This document shows, in pieces, positions 27,941 through 36,861 of a DNA stretch of 64,000 bases; position 1 is the first letter of the stretch; each line of letters opens with the position of its first letter. The notes below the pieces were generated by a model. That model worked only from the letters and a program-made list of their open reading frames with translations. It searched no databases and was not told where the DNA came from. The stretch spans positions 10,760-74,759 of the forward strand of contig CAZWGA010000025.1 of NCBI GenBank assembly GCA_964633285.1, written 5' to 3'. The translations under genes were made by a program, and so were the position numbers. Source of the DNA: 20CM-2-55-15 sp964633285 (lineage in GTDB: Bacteria > Acidobacteriota > Terriglobia > 20CM-2-55-15).

Positions 27941-28909
27941 CTACTGTAGCACTCTGGCGACAAACTCTTTGTCGTCGAGAACTCTCCTGTAAGCCGCGCG
28001 GGCGGATAAAGTGTCCCAAAGTTGTTTGAACTGGTTGGGCAAAGTCAGTTCGTGCGCGCGCTTGAATGATGCGAGAGCCTGATCCTGGCGGCCCGCGAGG
28101 TAGGCAACAAAGCCCGCAACCATGTTGGTCTGAGCATTGAGCGGTGCGTATCGCACCAGATGCTCGGCGGAATTCAAGGCATCGCCAAAACGGTTTTCGG
28201 TAAGAGCGCGATTCATAAGAGATTGATGATTGCCTGTCATCTGGATGTCGAGCAGACGGCGAAGTTCACGCAGTGGTTCCGGATGATCGTCGACATTGAT
28301 GTAGACATATCGATCGTTGTTGGTGTTCCGGCCTCCGCCTTTCCGTACCACAAGAATCGAGGCGGACTGGCGCCCGCGGCTGTCCCCGCCGGCTTCATCA
28401 CCCGCTTTCAGCGCGGCGTACAGTTTTTCGGCAAGATCATCTTTGGTGTTTTCGAACGCTTTACCCATGGCTTCGACCACGTGAGGCCCCACAAGAATAT
28501 TCCCCTGCGCCGACCACGTTGCGCCTTTGCGATGGCCTTTCCAATCCTGCGCTTCATCGCCGGTAACGACCGCAACGTTGCCTTTGGAGTCGACGATGGC
28601 AATCTGGCGCCCGCCTTTTCCCGGAAATGTATCTTCGGCGAAGAGCCTGTCCATCACCTGTTGCGCGGTCAGGCCCTGTTTCAGGAGTTCGAGGCCGCGT
28701 GGTCCGTAACCGACATTCACGTTGGCTTGAGTTGCAATCGCGCCAACGCTTGCTTCCGCCCACGGCACCACGCTGCCTACCGCAAAGTATCGTGAGGCGA
28801 CAGCGATGCCCAGATCACCGGTCGCCGGATCGATCGCAACAATCGAGAATGTTGCCATTGCGCGAGTCGTGCAGAGCATCAACGCGATTAGAATGAGGGT
28901 GCTTTTCAT
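27941..28909 (-). CDS. Exported DUF1028 protein (Ntn-hydrolase-like)
   Basis: 322 residues; signal peptide MKSTLILIALMLCTTRAMA. The mature N-terminus TFSIVAIDPATGDLGIAVAS with AVGSVVPWAEASVGAIATQA and VNVGYGPRGLELLKQGLTAQ is the DUF1028 signature. DUF1028 has an Ntn-hydrolase-like fold and often sits with amidohydrolases. Residues about 255-322 form a helical, TPR-like tail (GFVAYLAGRQDQALASFKRA). It is transcribed ahead of, and adjacent to, the HpcH-like gene. A second, shorter DUF1028 gene is at 41019-41840. Confidence 0.88.
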   Translation of the reverse strand: MKSTLILIALMLCTTRAMATFSIVAIDPATGDLGIAVASRYFAVGSVVPWAEASVGAIATQANVNVGYGPRGLELLKQGLTAQQVMDRLFAEDTFPGKGGRQIAIVDSKGNVAVVTGDEAQDWKGHRKGATWSAQGNILVGPHVVEAMGKAFENTKDDLAEKLYAALKAGDEAGGDSRGRQSASILVVRKGGGRNTNNDRYVYINVDDHPEPLRELRRLLDIQMTGNHQSLMNRALTENRFGDALNSAEHLVRYAPLNAQTNMVAGFVAYLAGRQDQALASFKRAHELTLPNQFKQLWDTLSARAAYRRVLDDKEFVARVLQ

Positions 28910-28986
28910 GCGATCGAAGTCTTACAGGAGTTCGCTGGTATTCAAAGCAATTTCTCCCGTTAAGTTGTTGAAAAAAAGCTGATCTA

Positions 28987-31467
28987 ATGATATTTACCGT
29001 CGGAATGAAAAGACTCAGCCTCGTGGTTCAGGGCAGTCTTGTCCTTGCCCTCATTGTTTCTGCCCATCTGAGTTTGGCGCAGCGTTCCCAGACGACTGCT
29101 TCGCCGGTTCGGAATCAGCCTGCGGTCTTGATGACACTCGAATTGCAGACGGCTTTGATCAAAGAAAATTGCTCGGGTTGTCACAACGAAAAGCTGAAGT
29201 CGGGCGGAATGAGCTTAACCGAGTTGGATCTCGCGCACCTCGATCAGAATCCCGCGCTGGCAGAGAAAGTCATCCGAAAAGTAAAGACCGGTTTGATGCC
29301 TCCTGCTACGGCCCTGAAGCGGCCCGATCCGGAAAGCCGCAAAGGTTTCGTGACCGCGTTGGAAACGCAGATGGACAGGATGGCGGCGCAGCATCCGAAT
29401 CCCGGAAGCCGGCCGTTCCAGCGGCTGACGCGAACCGAATACGCGCGCTCGATTCACGATCTGCTCGGTATCGATGAGGATGTCGAATCGCTGTTGCCGC
29501 CCGACAGCTTGAGCGACGGTCTGGACAATATCGCCGATTCCCAGGCTTTCTCGCCCGCATTGATGGAAGGATACATTCGAGCAGCCGCCCGCATCAGCCG
29601 CGACGCGCTTGGCGATCCGAAAGCCGATCCCACATCGGCCGTGTACAAACTGCCCCGGACTGCGTCGCAATTGCGGCACGTGGACGGAGCGCCATTCGGA
29701 ACGCGCGGTGGAATTTCGATCGTGTACAACTTTCCGGCCGATGGTGACTACATTTTTCGTTCATTGCTGCACGGCACACCGACAGGCCAGCTTTTTGGAT
29801 GGGTGCCGAACGAGCAACTCGAAGTATCTATCGATGGAGAACGCGTGGCGCTCCTGAATGTGGATCCACGCATGTCGGAATCCGCATCCGCAACCGGATT
29901 GAATTTGATCACGGGGCGATTTCCCGTAAAGGCCGGAGCGCATCGCGTATCGTCGGCGTTTCTTGAGAAACATTCGGAGTTGATCGACGACGATATTTCC
30001 CCGATCGAACACACTTTGGCTGATACCGAGATCGGCGATTACGGTGAAACGGTCCAATATCCGCATTTGCGTGAGTTCGAAATCAGCGGACCTTTCGATG
30101 TATCCGGCGTCTCCGATACAGCGAGCCGGCGCCGTGTTTTCATTTGCCGTCCCCTCAGTGCCGCCGAGGAAATGCCGTGCGCCACGAAGATCATTTCTGA
30201 AATTGCGCGTAAAGCTTATCGAAGGCCCGCGACTCCCGAAGATCTCGAAGGTCTGATGACGTTTTACGAGAAGGGCCGCAAGAACGCGGATTTCGAATCG
30301 GGAATCCGCATGGGTCTGCAGGCGATTCTTACCAGTCCGACGTTTGTGTTTCGCATCGAACCGGCGCCCGCGAACGTGAAGCCCGGCCAGATTTACCGCG
30401 TTGGCGATCTCGAGCTTGCTTCGCGCCTGTCGTATTTTTTATGGAGCACGCTGCCTGACGATGAGTTGATCCAGCTTGGCGGCCAGGGAAAGCTCAAGGA
30501 TCCGCTTGTCCTTGAAAAGCAGGTGCGGCGAATGCTCAACGATCCGCGCTCCGAAGCATTGGCGATGAAGTTCGCGGGCCAGTGGCTGCACCTGCCCGAT
30601 CTGGAGAACTTCCATCCGGACGCTTTTTACTATCCGTTTTACGATCACACTCTCGCCCTTGGCCTGAAGCGCGAGACCGAGTTGTTCTTTGACTCGATCG
30701 TACGGGGAGACCGGAATATTCTCGAGCTGCTGACGGCGAACTATACCTTCGTGAACGAGCGTGTGGCAAAGCACTATGGAATTTCCAACGTTCGTGGAAA
30801 CGAATTCCGGCGCGTCGAACTCGCGGACGATTACCGCAGGGGATTGCTGGGCAAAGGCGCCGTGCTGGCCCTGACATCCGTTGCCGACAGAACTTCTCCC
30901 GTTTTGCGCGGAAAGTGGGTGATGGGAGTCTTGCTGGGTGTACCGCCTCCGCCACCTCCACCAGCGGTTCCAAAGTTTGATGAGACCAGCCCGGTGTCCG
31001 ACGGCAGGCCGTTGACGGTGCGGGAACGCATGGAAATGCACCGCGCAAGTCCCGCATGCAATTCCTGTCATCAGATGATCGACCCGATCGGTCTCGCGCT
31101 CGAGAACTTTGATGTGACCGGCGCCTGGCGAACCGTGGATAAAACGGCAGCCGTGAATGGGGAAGGCATCCGCGTTTCATCGCCCGGGCTTCCGATCGAC
31201 ACCATCACGAAGATGTACGATGGAACTCCATTGAACGGCCCGGCGACGCTTCGCGCCGGCATTCTCAATCATTCCGACGCATTCATCGAGAATCTGACCG
31301 GAAAACTGCTCGAATATGCGATTGGCCGCCGGATCGAATACTACGACATGCCGCTGGTCCGGTCGATTGACCGCGACGCGGCACGGAATGACAATCATTT
31401 CTCTTCCTATATTCTCGGGGTCGTCAAAAGCGCGGCGTTTCAGATGAGCCGTTTGGACAGCAATTGA
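28987..31467 (+). CDS. DUF1592-family exported protein with two CxxCH heme-binding sites (second copy)
   Basis: 826 residues, the same length as its paralogue at 7676-10156 and with the same order of domains. A possible later start at 29005 (MKRLSLVVQGSLVLALIVSA) gives a cleaner signal peptide. Heme sites: CSGCH (C62, C65, H66) and CNSCH near 690 in ACNSCHQMIDPIGLALENF. Other family blocks: LTRTEYARSIHDLLGIDEDV, LASRLSYFLWSTLPDDELIQ, FAGQWLHLPDLENF and a proline string VPPPPPPPAVPKFD before the final domains. Predicted periplasmic c-type cytochrome of unknown reaction. It is followed by the DUF1552 gene 20 nt later. Confidence 0.9.
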   Translation: MIFTVGMKRLSLVVQGSLVLALIVSAHLSLAQRSQTTASPVRNQPAVLMTLELQTALIKENCSGCHNEKLKSGGMSLTELDLAHLDQNPALAEKVIRKVKTGLMPPATALKRPDPESRKGFVTALETQMDRMAAQHPNPGSRPFQRLTRTEYARSIHDLLGIDEDVESLLPPDSLSDGLDNIADSQAFSPALMEGYIRAAARISRDALGDPKADPTSAVYKLPRTASQLRHVDGAPFGTRGGISIVYNFPADGDYIFRSLLHGTPTGQLFGWVPNEQLEVSIDGERVALLNVDPRMSESASATGLNLITGRFPVKAGAHRVSSAFLEKHSELIDDDISPIEHTLADTEIGDYGETVQYPHLREFEISGPFDVSGVSDTASRRRVFICRPLSAAEEMPCATKIISEIARKAYRRPATPEDLEGLMTFYEKGRKNADFESGIRMGLQAILTSPTFVFRIEPAPANVKPGQIYRVGDLELASRLSYFLWSTLPDDELIQLGGQGKLKDPLVLEKQVRRMLNDPRSEALAMKFAGQWLHLPDLENFHPDAFYYPFYDHTLALGLKRETELFFDSIVRGDRNILELLTANYTFVNERVAKHYGISNVRGNEFRRVELADDYRRGLLGKGAVLALTSVADRTSPVLRGKWVMGVLLGVPPPPPPPAVPKFDETSPVSDGRPLTVRERMEMHRASPACNSCHQMIDPIGLALENFDVTGAWRTVDKTAAVNGEGIRVSSPGLPIDTITKMYDGTPLNGPATLRAGILNHSDAFIENLTGKLLEYAIGRRIEYYDMPLVRSIDRDAARNDNHFSSYILGVVKSAAFQMSRLDSN

Positions 31468-31487
31468 AGTTTTGAAGGAGTAAAAAC

Positions 31488-32864
31488 ATGTTCATCACGA
31501 AGAAGCACATTTCCCGCCGAACCGTGCTTCGCGGCATGGGCGCCGCCGTGGCGCTGCCTTTTATCGAGTCGATGGTTCCAGCGCTCACGAGAGGCGCGGC
31601 TCAAACTGCGAAACCCAAAACGCGCATCACATGCCTGGAGATGGTGCACGGATCGGCAGGCAGTACGAAGTATGGAATCGAAAAGAACATGTGGGCTCCC
31701 GCGGCTGCCGGCCGCGATTTCGATCTCACGCCAAGCAGTTTGATCCCGCTGGATCCGTGGAAGGATTACCTCACGATCGTCAGCAACACAGACATGCGTC
31801 CAGCCGAAGCTTACGAACTTCATGAAGTGGGAGGCGATCATTTCCGTTCGAGTTCGGTTTTTCTCACGCAGTCGCATCCGAAGCAGACCGAAGGTTCCGA
31901 TATCTATTGCGGGACGTCGTTCGATCAGCTTTACGCGCAGAAGTTCGGACAGGACACGCCACTGCCTTCGATTCAGCTTTCGATTGAGAGCGTCGATCAG
32001 GCCGGCGGATGCGCGTACGGTTATTCATGCGTCTACACCGATTCGATAAGCTGGGCATCGGCCACCAAGCCGCTTCCGATGGTGAGAGACCCGCGATTGG
32101 TTTTCGATCAGCTTTTCGGCGTCGGCGGCTCCGCGGAAGAACGATCCATCCGGCGCCAGGCGGACGTGAGCATTCTCGATTGGATCACGCGTGAGTCCGC
32201 GCGTTTGAAAACGAACCTTCCTCCCGGAGATCGCCGCAGGATGGACGAATACCTCGAGAACGTGCGCGAGATTGAACGTCGCATTCAGAAAATCGAGCAA
32301 CGGAATGCCGCCGGGGAAGGACAACAATTAACCGCCGCGCCGGTTGGAGTTCCGGCTTCGTGGGAAGAACACGTGAAGCTCATGTTCGATCTTCAGGTGC
32401 TGGCTTTCATCGGCGACATTACCCGCGTTTCTTCATTCAAATTGAGCCGTGATGCGACGGGACGCGCGTTCCCGGAAAGCGGTGTTACCGGAGGATTTCA
32501 CGGAGCCTCCCATCATGGAGAGAACGAGCAGCGGATCGCGCAGTTCGCATTGATCAACAAGTATCACGTCAGCATGATTCCGTATTACCTGGACAAGTTG
32601 AAGAAGGCGCCCGACGGCGACGGCACTCTGCTCGACCACACCCTGATCCTCTACGGTTCGCCGCTCGGCGATTCCAATCTGCACAACCATAAGCGAGTGC
32701 CGCTGTTCCTCGCCGGACACGCCGGAGGCGCCTTGAAAGGCCATGTTCACGTGAAAGCTACCGATGGAACGCCGGCGGCAAACATGTATCTGACTCTGCT
32801 GCACAGGCTCGGCCTCGACGACCTTCAGAGTTTCGGCGACAGCACCGGAGAACTGACACTCTGA
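31488..32864 (+). CDS. DUF1552 domain protein with Tat signal (second copy)
   Basis: 458 residues. SRRTVLRGMGAAVALPFIES is a twin-arginine signal. DUF1552 blocks follow: SIQLSIESVDQAGGCAYGYS, YLENVREIERRIQKIEQRNA, FIGDITRVSSFKLSRDATGR, LLDHTLILYGSPLGDSNLHN and the C-terminal LTLLHRLGLDDLQSFGDSTG. AAGGAG lies 8-9 nt before the ATG. It sits between the DUF1592 and ankyrin genes in one operon. Confidence 0.88.
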   Translation: MFITKKHISRRTVLRGMGAAVALPFIESMVPALTRGAAQTAKPKTRITCLEMVHGSAGSTKYGIEKNMWAPAAAGRDFDLTPSSLIPLDPWKDYLTIVSNTDMRPAEAYELHEVGGDHFRSSSVFLTQSHPKQTEGSDIYCGTSFDQLYAQKFGQDTPLPSIQLSIESVDQAGGCAYGYSCVYTDSISWASATKPLPMVRDPRLVFDQLFGVGGSAEERSIRRQADVSILDWITRESARLKTNLPPGDRRRMDEYLENVREIERRIQKIEQRNAAGEGQQLTAAPVGVPASWEEHVKLMFDLQVLAFIGDITRVSSFKLSRDATGRAFPESGVTGGFHGASHHGENEQRIAQFALINKYHVSMIPYYLDKLKKAPDGDGTLLDHTLILYGSPLGDSNLHNHKRVPLFLAGHAGGALKGHVHVKATDGTPAANMYLTLLHRLGLDDLQSFGDSTGELTL

Positions 32865-32908
32865 AACCGGGAACCAGCGAACTGACAACGAAGGAGAGCG
32901 AGAATTCT

Positions 32909-34867
32909 ATGTTGCGTAAAAGTGCGATCGCTTGTTTTTGCATCGGTCTCATCGGCGCCCTCTGCTTTGCGCCGCGGATTACCGCGGCCGCCGGCGACAC
33001 TCGTGTCGCGGATGCTGCCATGAAAGGCGACAAAGATCTGGTGCGCTCACTGATCAAGCAGGCCGCGGATGTGAACGCCGCGCAGGGCGACGGCATGACC
33101 GCGCTGCATTGGGCGGCATTGAACGGTGATGCAGATCTGGCGCAGACGCTGCTGTATGCCGGAGCAAGCGTGAAAGCGACCACGCGGCTCGGCGGATACA
33201 CTCCTTTGTTTATGGCGGCGAAGAGCGGCCACGTCCCTGTGATGGATGTTTTGTTGAACTCGGGCTCGAGCGCGAATGCTCCGGCCGTTGATGGCTTGAC
33301 GCCTTTGATGATGGCTGCCAGTTCCGGTAATCCCGCCGCGATGGAGTTGCTTGTGAAACGCGGCGCGGATATCAACGCCAGAGAATCCGAGAACGGGCAG
33401 ACCGCGCTCGCGTTTGCCGCTGCTTTTGATCGTCCTGACGCCATTCGAACCCTGTTGCAACACGGCGCCAACATCGATCTCGCGAGTAAAGTGCAGGAAC
33501 CGCCAAAACCCGCAAATCGCGGACAGGGTAACGGCCAGGCCGCCCAGACCCCGCCTGCCGCCGGCGCCAATGCTCAAGGCGCTGCAGCGGCTGCCGCTCC
33601 CGCAGCCGGTAATGGTCGCGGCGGCAATGGCGGCCGAGGTGGCGGAGGAGGAGGCCGCGGCGGCGGTCAGCGTGGAGGCCAGGCTCCCGCGGAAGGAACT
33701 CCGGCGAATGCTCAGGCCGGCCAGCGAGCTGGACAGGCTGCTGCTTCGGCTGCGGCTGCGGCGCCGGTTGATGAAACGGCGGCCGCTGCCGCAGCGGCGG
33801 CGCAGAACAATGGAAACGACGCCAGCGGTCGAGGCGGGGGTAATCCAAAAGGAGGCCTGACTCCGTTGATGTATGCCGCTCGGCAAGGAAATACGGATGC
33901 CGTTCAGGCCCTCATCAGCGGCGGCGCCAATCTGAATGCACTTAGCGCCGACAAAAGCACGGCCCTTCTGCTTGCCACAATAAACGGCCATTTCGACATT
34001 GCGAAGCTGCTCGTCGATCGCGGCGCCGACGTGAATCTCGCGAGCATGGATGGAGCGATGCCTCTATACGGAGTAGTTAATACGCAGTGGGCTCGAAAAT
34101 CCTTCTATCCCCAGCCAACCACGAAGTACGAAAAAACCTCGTACCTCGATTTGATGAAAGCCATGTTGGAGCACGGCGCGGACGCCAACGCCCGCCTCAC
34201 CAAAGAACTGTGGTACAGCGAATACGATTTTTCACTGGAGTCATCGAGTCAGGTCGGGACAACCGCATTCTGGAAGTGCGCGGAGGTTGGTGATATCGAC
34301 GGCATGCGTCTTCTCATCGCTCATGGAGCCGATCCGAATTCCGCCAACAAAGACGGTGTAACACCGCTGCTGATGGCATCCGGTTCAGGCACGCATGGTA
34401 ATGACGACGTGATGGCGCCCGCGGGCCGTTTCGCCGCCGTCAAATATCTCGTCGAAGAACTTCATGCCGATGTGAATGCCGCGGACATCCCTCCGCCGGC
34501 GCCGGCTCCCGCACCCGCCGCTCCTGCCGCTTCCGGTGCGGCAGCTCCTGCGCAAGCCCCTGGAACTGCGCCCGCCGCAGCAGGTCAGCCCGCCCCCGCG
34601 CAACAACAACAGCAACAGCAGCAGCAACAGGGAAGAGGTCGTGACGGTGGTTTTACAGCTCTGCATAACGCGGCCGCTCGCGGCGACAACGCCATGATTC
34701 TCTACCTGGTTTCCAGGGGCGCGCGCATCGATGCCGTCAGCAAGAACGGAGTCACGGTGGCGGACATGGCAAATGGTCCGCGCCAGCGGATTCAACCGTA
34801 TCCCGAAACAGTCGCCTTGCTGGAAATGTTGGGTTCGAAAAACAGCCACAAGTGCGTGTCGTGTTGA
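32909..34867 (+). CDS. Exported ankyrin-repeat protein with Ala/Gly-rich and polyglutamine linkers
   Basis: 652 residues; signal peptide MLRKSAIACFCIGLIGALCF. Ankyrin repeats run about 30-190 (GMTALHWAALNGDADLAQTL), 310-365 (GLTPLMYAARQGNTDAVQAL) and 400-500. They are split by an Ala/Gly/Arg low-complexity segment (about 195-310) and a Pro/Ala segment that ends in ten consecutive glutamines (residues 565-574, bases 34601-34630, mixed CAA/CAG codons). The last repeat is GFTALHNAAARGDNAMILYL. It is the counterpart of 6006-7679 but lies after, not before, the DUF1592/DUF1552 pair. The C-terminus CVSC holds two cysteines that could anchor the protein or form disulfides. Confidence 0.88.
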   Translation: MLRKSAIACFCIGLIGALCFAPRITAAAGDTRVADAAMKGDKDLVRSLIKQAADVNAAQGDGMTALHWAALNGDADLAQTLLYAGASVKATTRLGGYTPLFMAAKSGHVPVMDVLLNSGSSANAPAVDGLTPLMMAASSGNPAAMELLVKRGADINARESENGQTALAFAAAFDRPDAIRTLLQHGANIDLASKVQEPPKPANRGQGNGQAAQTPPAAGANAQGAAAAAAPAAGNGRGGNGGRGGGGGGRGGGQRGGQAPAEGTPANAQAGQRAGQAAASAAAAAPVDETAAAAAAAAQNNGNDASGRGGGNPKGGLTPLMYAARQGNTDAVQALISGGANLNALSADKSTALLLATINGHFDIAKLLVDRGADVNLASMDGAMPLYGVVNTQWARKSFYPQPTTKYEKTSYLDLMKAMLEHGADANARLTKELWYSEYDFSLESSSQVGTTAFWKCAEVGDIDGMRLLIAHGADPNSANKDGVTPLLMASGSGTHGNDDVMAPAGRFAAVKYLVEELHADVNAADIPPPAPAPAPAAPAASGAAAPAQAPGTAPAAAGQPAPAQQQQQQQQQQGRGRDGGFTALHNAAARGDNAMILYLVSRGARIDAVSKNGVTVADMANGPRQRIQPYPETVALLEMLGSKNSHKCVSC

Positions 34868-35907
34868 GACAAGAAATAGCCCGACACATAATTTCAGGGA
34901 CAGACACCAAATTCCTGCGCTTCGTAATTTGGTGTCTGTCTCTGAAATTATGCGCCGCCTGTTTGTGTCTCTTCCCTTTCGCCGTATCGGCCCAGCAACA
35001 GGAGACCATCGCCCTGACCGACTTTCCAGCTCCGGCATGGCCTGCGGAAGGAACAACGCCACCGAAAGACAAGTATGTATTCGTTGATCTGGCAAAGAAT
35101 GAATACGTCGTGGCCTATCCCGCAAACCTCGGCACACCCGCATTCGAGAAGGACGGTCCGGGAGCTCTGAAAACGGCGCGCTTCGAGCTTCTTCGAAACG
35201 TCGATCCGATGGTGTCGGCGGAGATCGCCCGGTCCGGTTCCGCGAAGTATCGATACGCGTACGGTGTCGGCAACGGTTCGGCGGCGAAACAGTCCATCGA
35301 CCAATGGCTGCTCGTGGTTCCGCTGCAGGCGGGAAATGATTCGATCAAGCATCCTTCGGGTTGGTTTGCCATCATCCAGAAGGGACGGACATTCAAGTTG
35401 AAGAAGCCCGAATGGATTCGCAACGGCGCCGCGGCGGTGTGGTCTTTTGAAAAAGAAGCTGAAGTCGTTAAGCCCGGCGAAACAAAAAAGGGTTTTGAGA
35501 TCGAGAGCGAGTTGAAGCCCGGATTCACAGTTGCGTATCTCCGGAAAGCCGAATCCGTGGCAGCCAATGTTGCCGCATCAGGGAATGTTCCAAAGCCGGT
35601 GAAAGACGCGCTCGATGCGCTTCTGACTGTGGAATATGACAGCCGCACACTGCTGACGATCGGTCCGAAATTCGACAAGGCGGTTGATGATCGCACCGTC
35701 GCGCTCGATTTCATCGAGGGCATCAGCTTCCTCAGCCGCAGCGGGACGCTGGATCCGAATTCTGATTTCGTCAAGAACACATTGAATGAGTTGAAAAGCC
35801 TTTCACCGGGCGGCAGCGGGGCTTCACTGAAGTTGACTTCGCCTGCGCGCACGCCCGCCGAAACCGAAATCCTTGCGGCACTCAAAGCCGCCCTGCGTAT
35901 CAATTGA
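34852..35907 (+). CDS. Exported protein of unknown function with a palindrome-derived N-terminus
   Basis: Up to 351 residues. Mature part begins near AQQQETIALTDFPAPAWPAE; later blocks are YVFVDLAKNEYVVAYPANLG, YRYAYGVGNGSAAKQSIDQW, EIESELKPGFTVAYLRKAES and FIEGISFLSRSGTLDPNSDF. I do not recognise the family. No good start exists: in-frame GTG codons at 34852 and 34861 and TTG at 34864 all overlap or abut the ankyrin stop (34867), and no ATG lies before the signal-peptide core. A near-perfect inverted repeat (34887-34952) encodes the residues leading into the hydrophobic core (WCLSLKLC), so the insertion may have replaced the original start. It is followed by the creatininase-like gene after 16 nt. 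Confidence 0.68.
   Translation: MRVVLRQEIARHIISGTDTKFLRFVIWCLSLKLCAACLCLFPFAVSAQQQETIALTDFPAPAWPAEGTTPPKDKYVFVDLAKNEYVVAYPANLGTPAFEKDGPGALKTARFELLRNVDPMVSAEIARSGSAKYRYAYGVGNGSAAKQSIDQWLLVVPLQAGNDSIKHPSGWFAIIQKGRTFKLKKPEWIRNGAAAVWSFEKEAEVVKPGETKKGFEIESELKPGFTVAYLRKAESVAANVAASGNVPKPVKDALDALLTVEYDSRTLLTIGPKFDKAVDDRTVALDFIEGISFLSRSGTLDPNSDFVKNTLNELKSLSPGGSGASLKLTSPARTPAETEILAALKAALRIN
34887..34952. repeat. 66-bp REP-like palindrome inside the 5' end of a gene
   Basis: Two 27-base arms (34887-34913 and 34926-34952) are complementary except for one position, a G that would pair as G-U in RNA, around a 12-nt loop. It reads open in all directions (for example SLKLC on the plus strand and DRHQI on the other frames). 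The size and shape are those of REP/BIME-type elements moved by RayT transposases. I found no second copy in this window. Confidence 0.8.
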
Positions 35908-35923
35908 GAGACGAGGACCCTCT

Positions 35924-36859
35924 ATGAAAAACATTCTGGCCATCATGAGTGTTGCAGCGATCCTTGTAACGATCGGCTTCGCGCAAACGGCGAGACCGGT
36001 GAATATCAAAGATATCGTCGAGATCGAAATGCTGACGCATACGGAGATCTCCGACAAAATTCACAACGAAGGCAAGACATCCGTCCTGATTGTCACCGGC
36101 GGCACTGAGGAACGCGGTCCGCAGGATGTGCTCGGTGGCCACTCCATCATGGCGCGCAACAAAGGCATCGAGATCGCGAAGAAGCTCGGGAATGCGCTCG
36201 TAGCGCCGGTACTGCCGATTGCGGTGTCGGCGACCGGACTCCGCGAAGGCACGAACACACCGGGCGGCGTTCAATTGCCTCCCGATGTCTTCAAGGCCGT
36301 GCAGATTGCCGAAGTTGAGAGCATGGCGATGAATGGTTTCAAAGACATCTTCCTGATGGGCGATCACGGCGGCGGTCAACAGGAGATTCGCCAGGCGGCC
36401 GAGGAAGAAGACAAAAAACTTTCACCCAAAGGTGTGCGCGTTTATTACATCGGTGACTTCTATACCAAGGCGCATGACGACATCGATCTCTACTTCTACG
36501 AGCACAAACTTCCCATCGGCGGGCATGGCGCCGTTATGGATACATCCGAAATGATGTATTGGGAGCCGGCTCCCGGAGTTTACGTCCGGCCGATTTACAA
36601 GACTGTTCCGTTCGATCCCACCGGACAAACCCCGGAACAGTGGAAGGCCGCGCGCGACGCGCGACTGGCCGGCCAGCCTGCTCCGGCGGGCGGACAGCGC
36701 GCCGCGAACAGCGGTCCGCGGGTGAACAACGGTCTGACGGGAGATCCGCATCCCTCTTCGAAGGAAATCGGCAAGGTCATGGTCGATATCGGTGTCACCA
36801 ACGCTGTCACACAGATCAAAAAAATGATGACGGACCGCCGAGGCGCGACCGGCCAGTAG
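35924..36859 (+). CDS. Exported creatininase-like protein
   Basis: 311 residues from the ATG at 35924, preceded by ACGAGGA; signal peptide MKNILAIMSVAAILVTIGFA. The creatininase fold is shown by GTEERGPQDVLGGHS (60-74), GDHGGGQQE (146-154) and YYIGDFYTKAHDD. Creatininases are cytosolic metal amidohydrolases whose first metal motif is EQHGP...GTD. Here it is EERGP...GGH, so the first His is Arg (R64) and the Asp is His (H73); the HGG motif is kept (H148). The same changes occur in the paralogue at 44002-44937. The enzyme is either altered in metal use or acts on a different amide. It is the last gene of the plus-strand operon and converges with the next gene, leaving 2 bp. Confidence 0.85.
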   Translation: MKNILAIMSVAAILVTIGFAQTARPVNIKDIVEIEMLTHTEISDKIHNEGKTSVLIVTGGTEERGPQDVLGGHSIMARNKGIEIAKKLGNALVAPVLPIAVSATGLREGTNTPGGVQLPPDVFKAVQIAEVESMAMNGFKDIFLMGDHGGGQQEIRQAAEEEDKKLSPKGVRVYYIGDFYTKAHDDIDLYFYEHKLPIGGHGAVMDTSEMMYWEPAPGVYVRPIYKTVPFDPTGQTPEQWKAARDARLAGQPAPAGGQRAANSGPRVNNGLTGDPHPSSKEIGKVMVDIGVTNAVTQIKKMMTDRRGATGQ

Positions 36860-36861
36860 CC

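Noticed and set aside
34385..35143. 252-codon minus-strand frame across the palindrome
   Set aside because: It exists only because the palindrome reads open in both directions; it is antisense to the ankyrin and exported-unknown genes.
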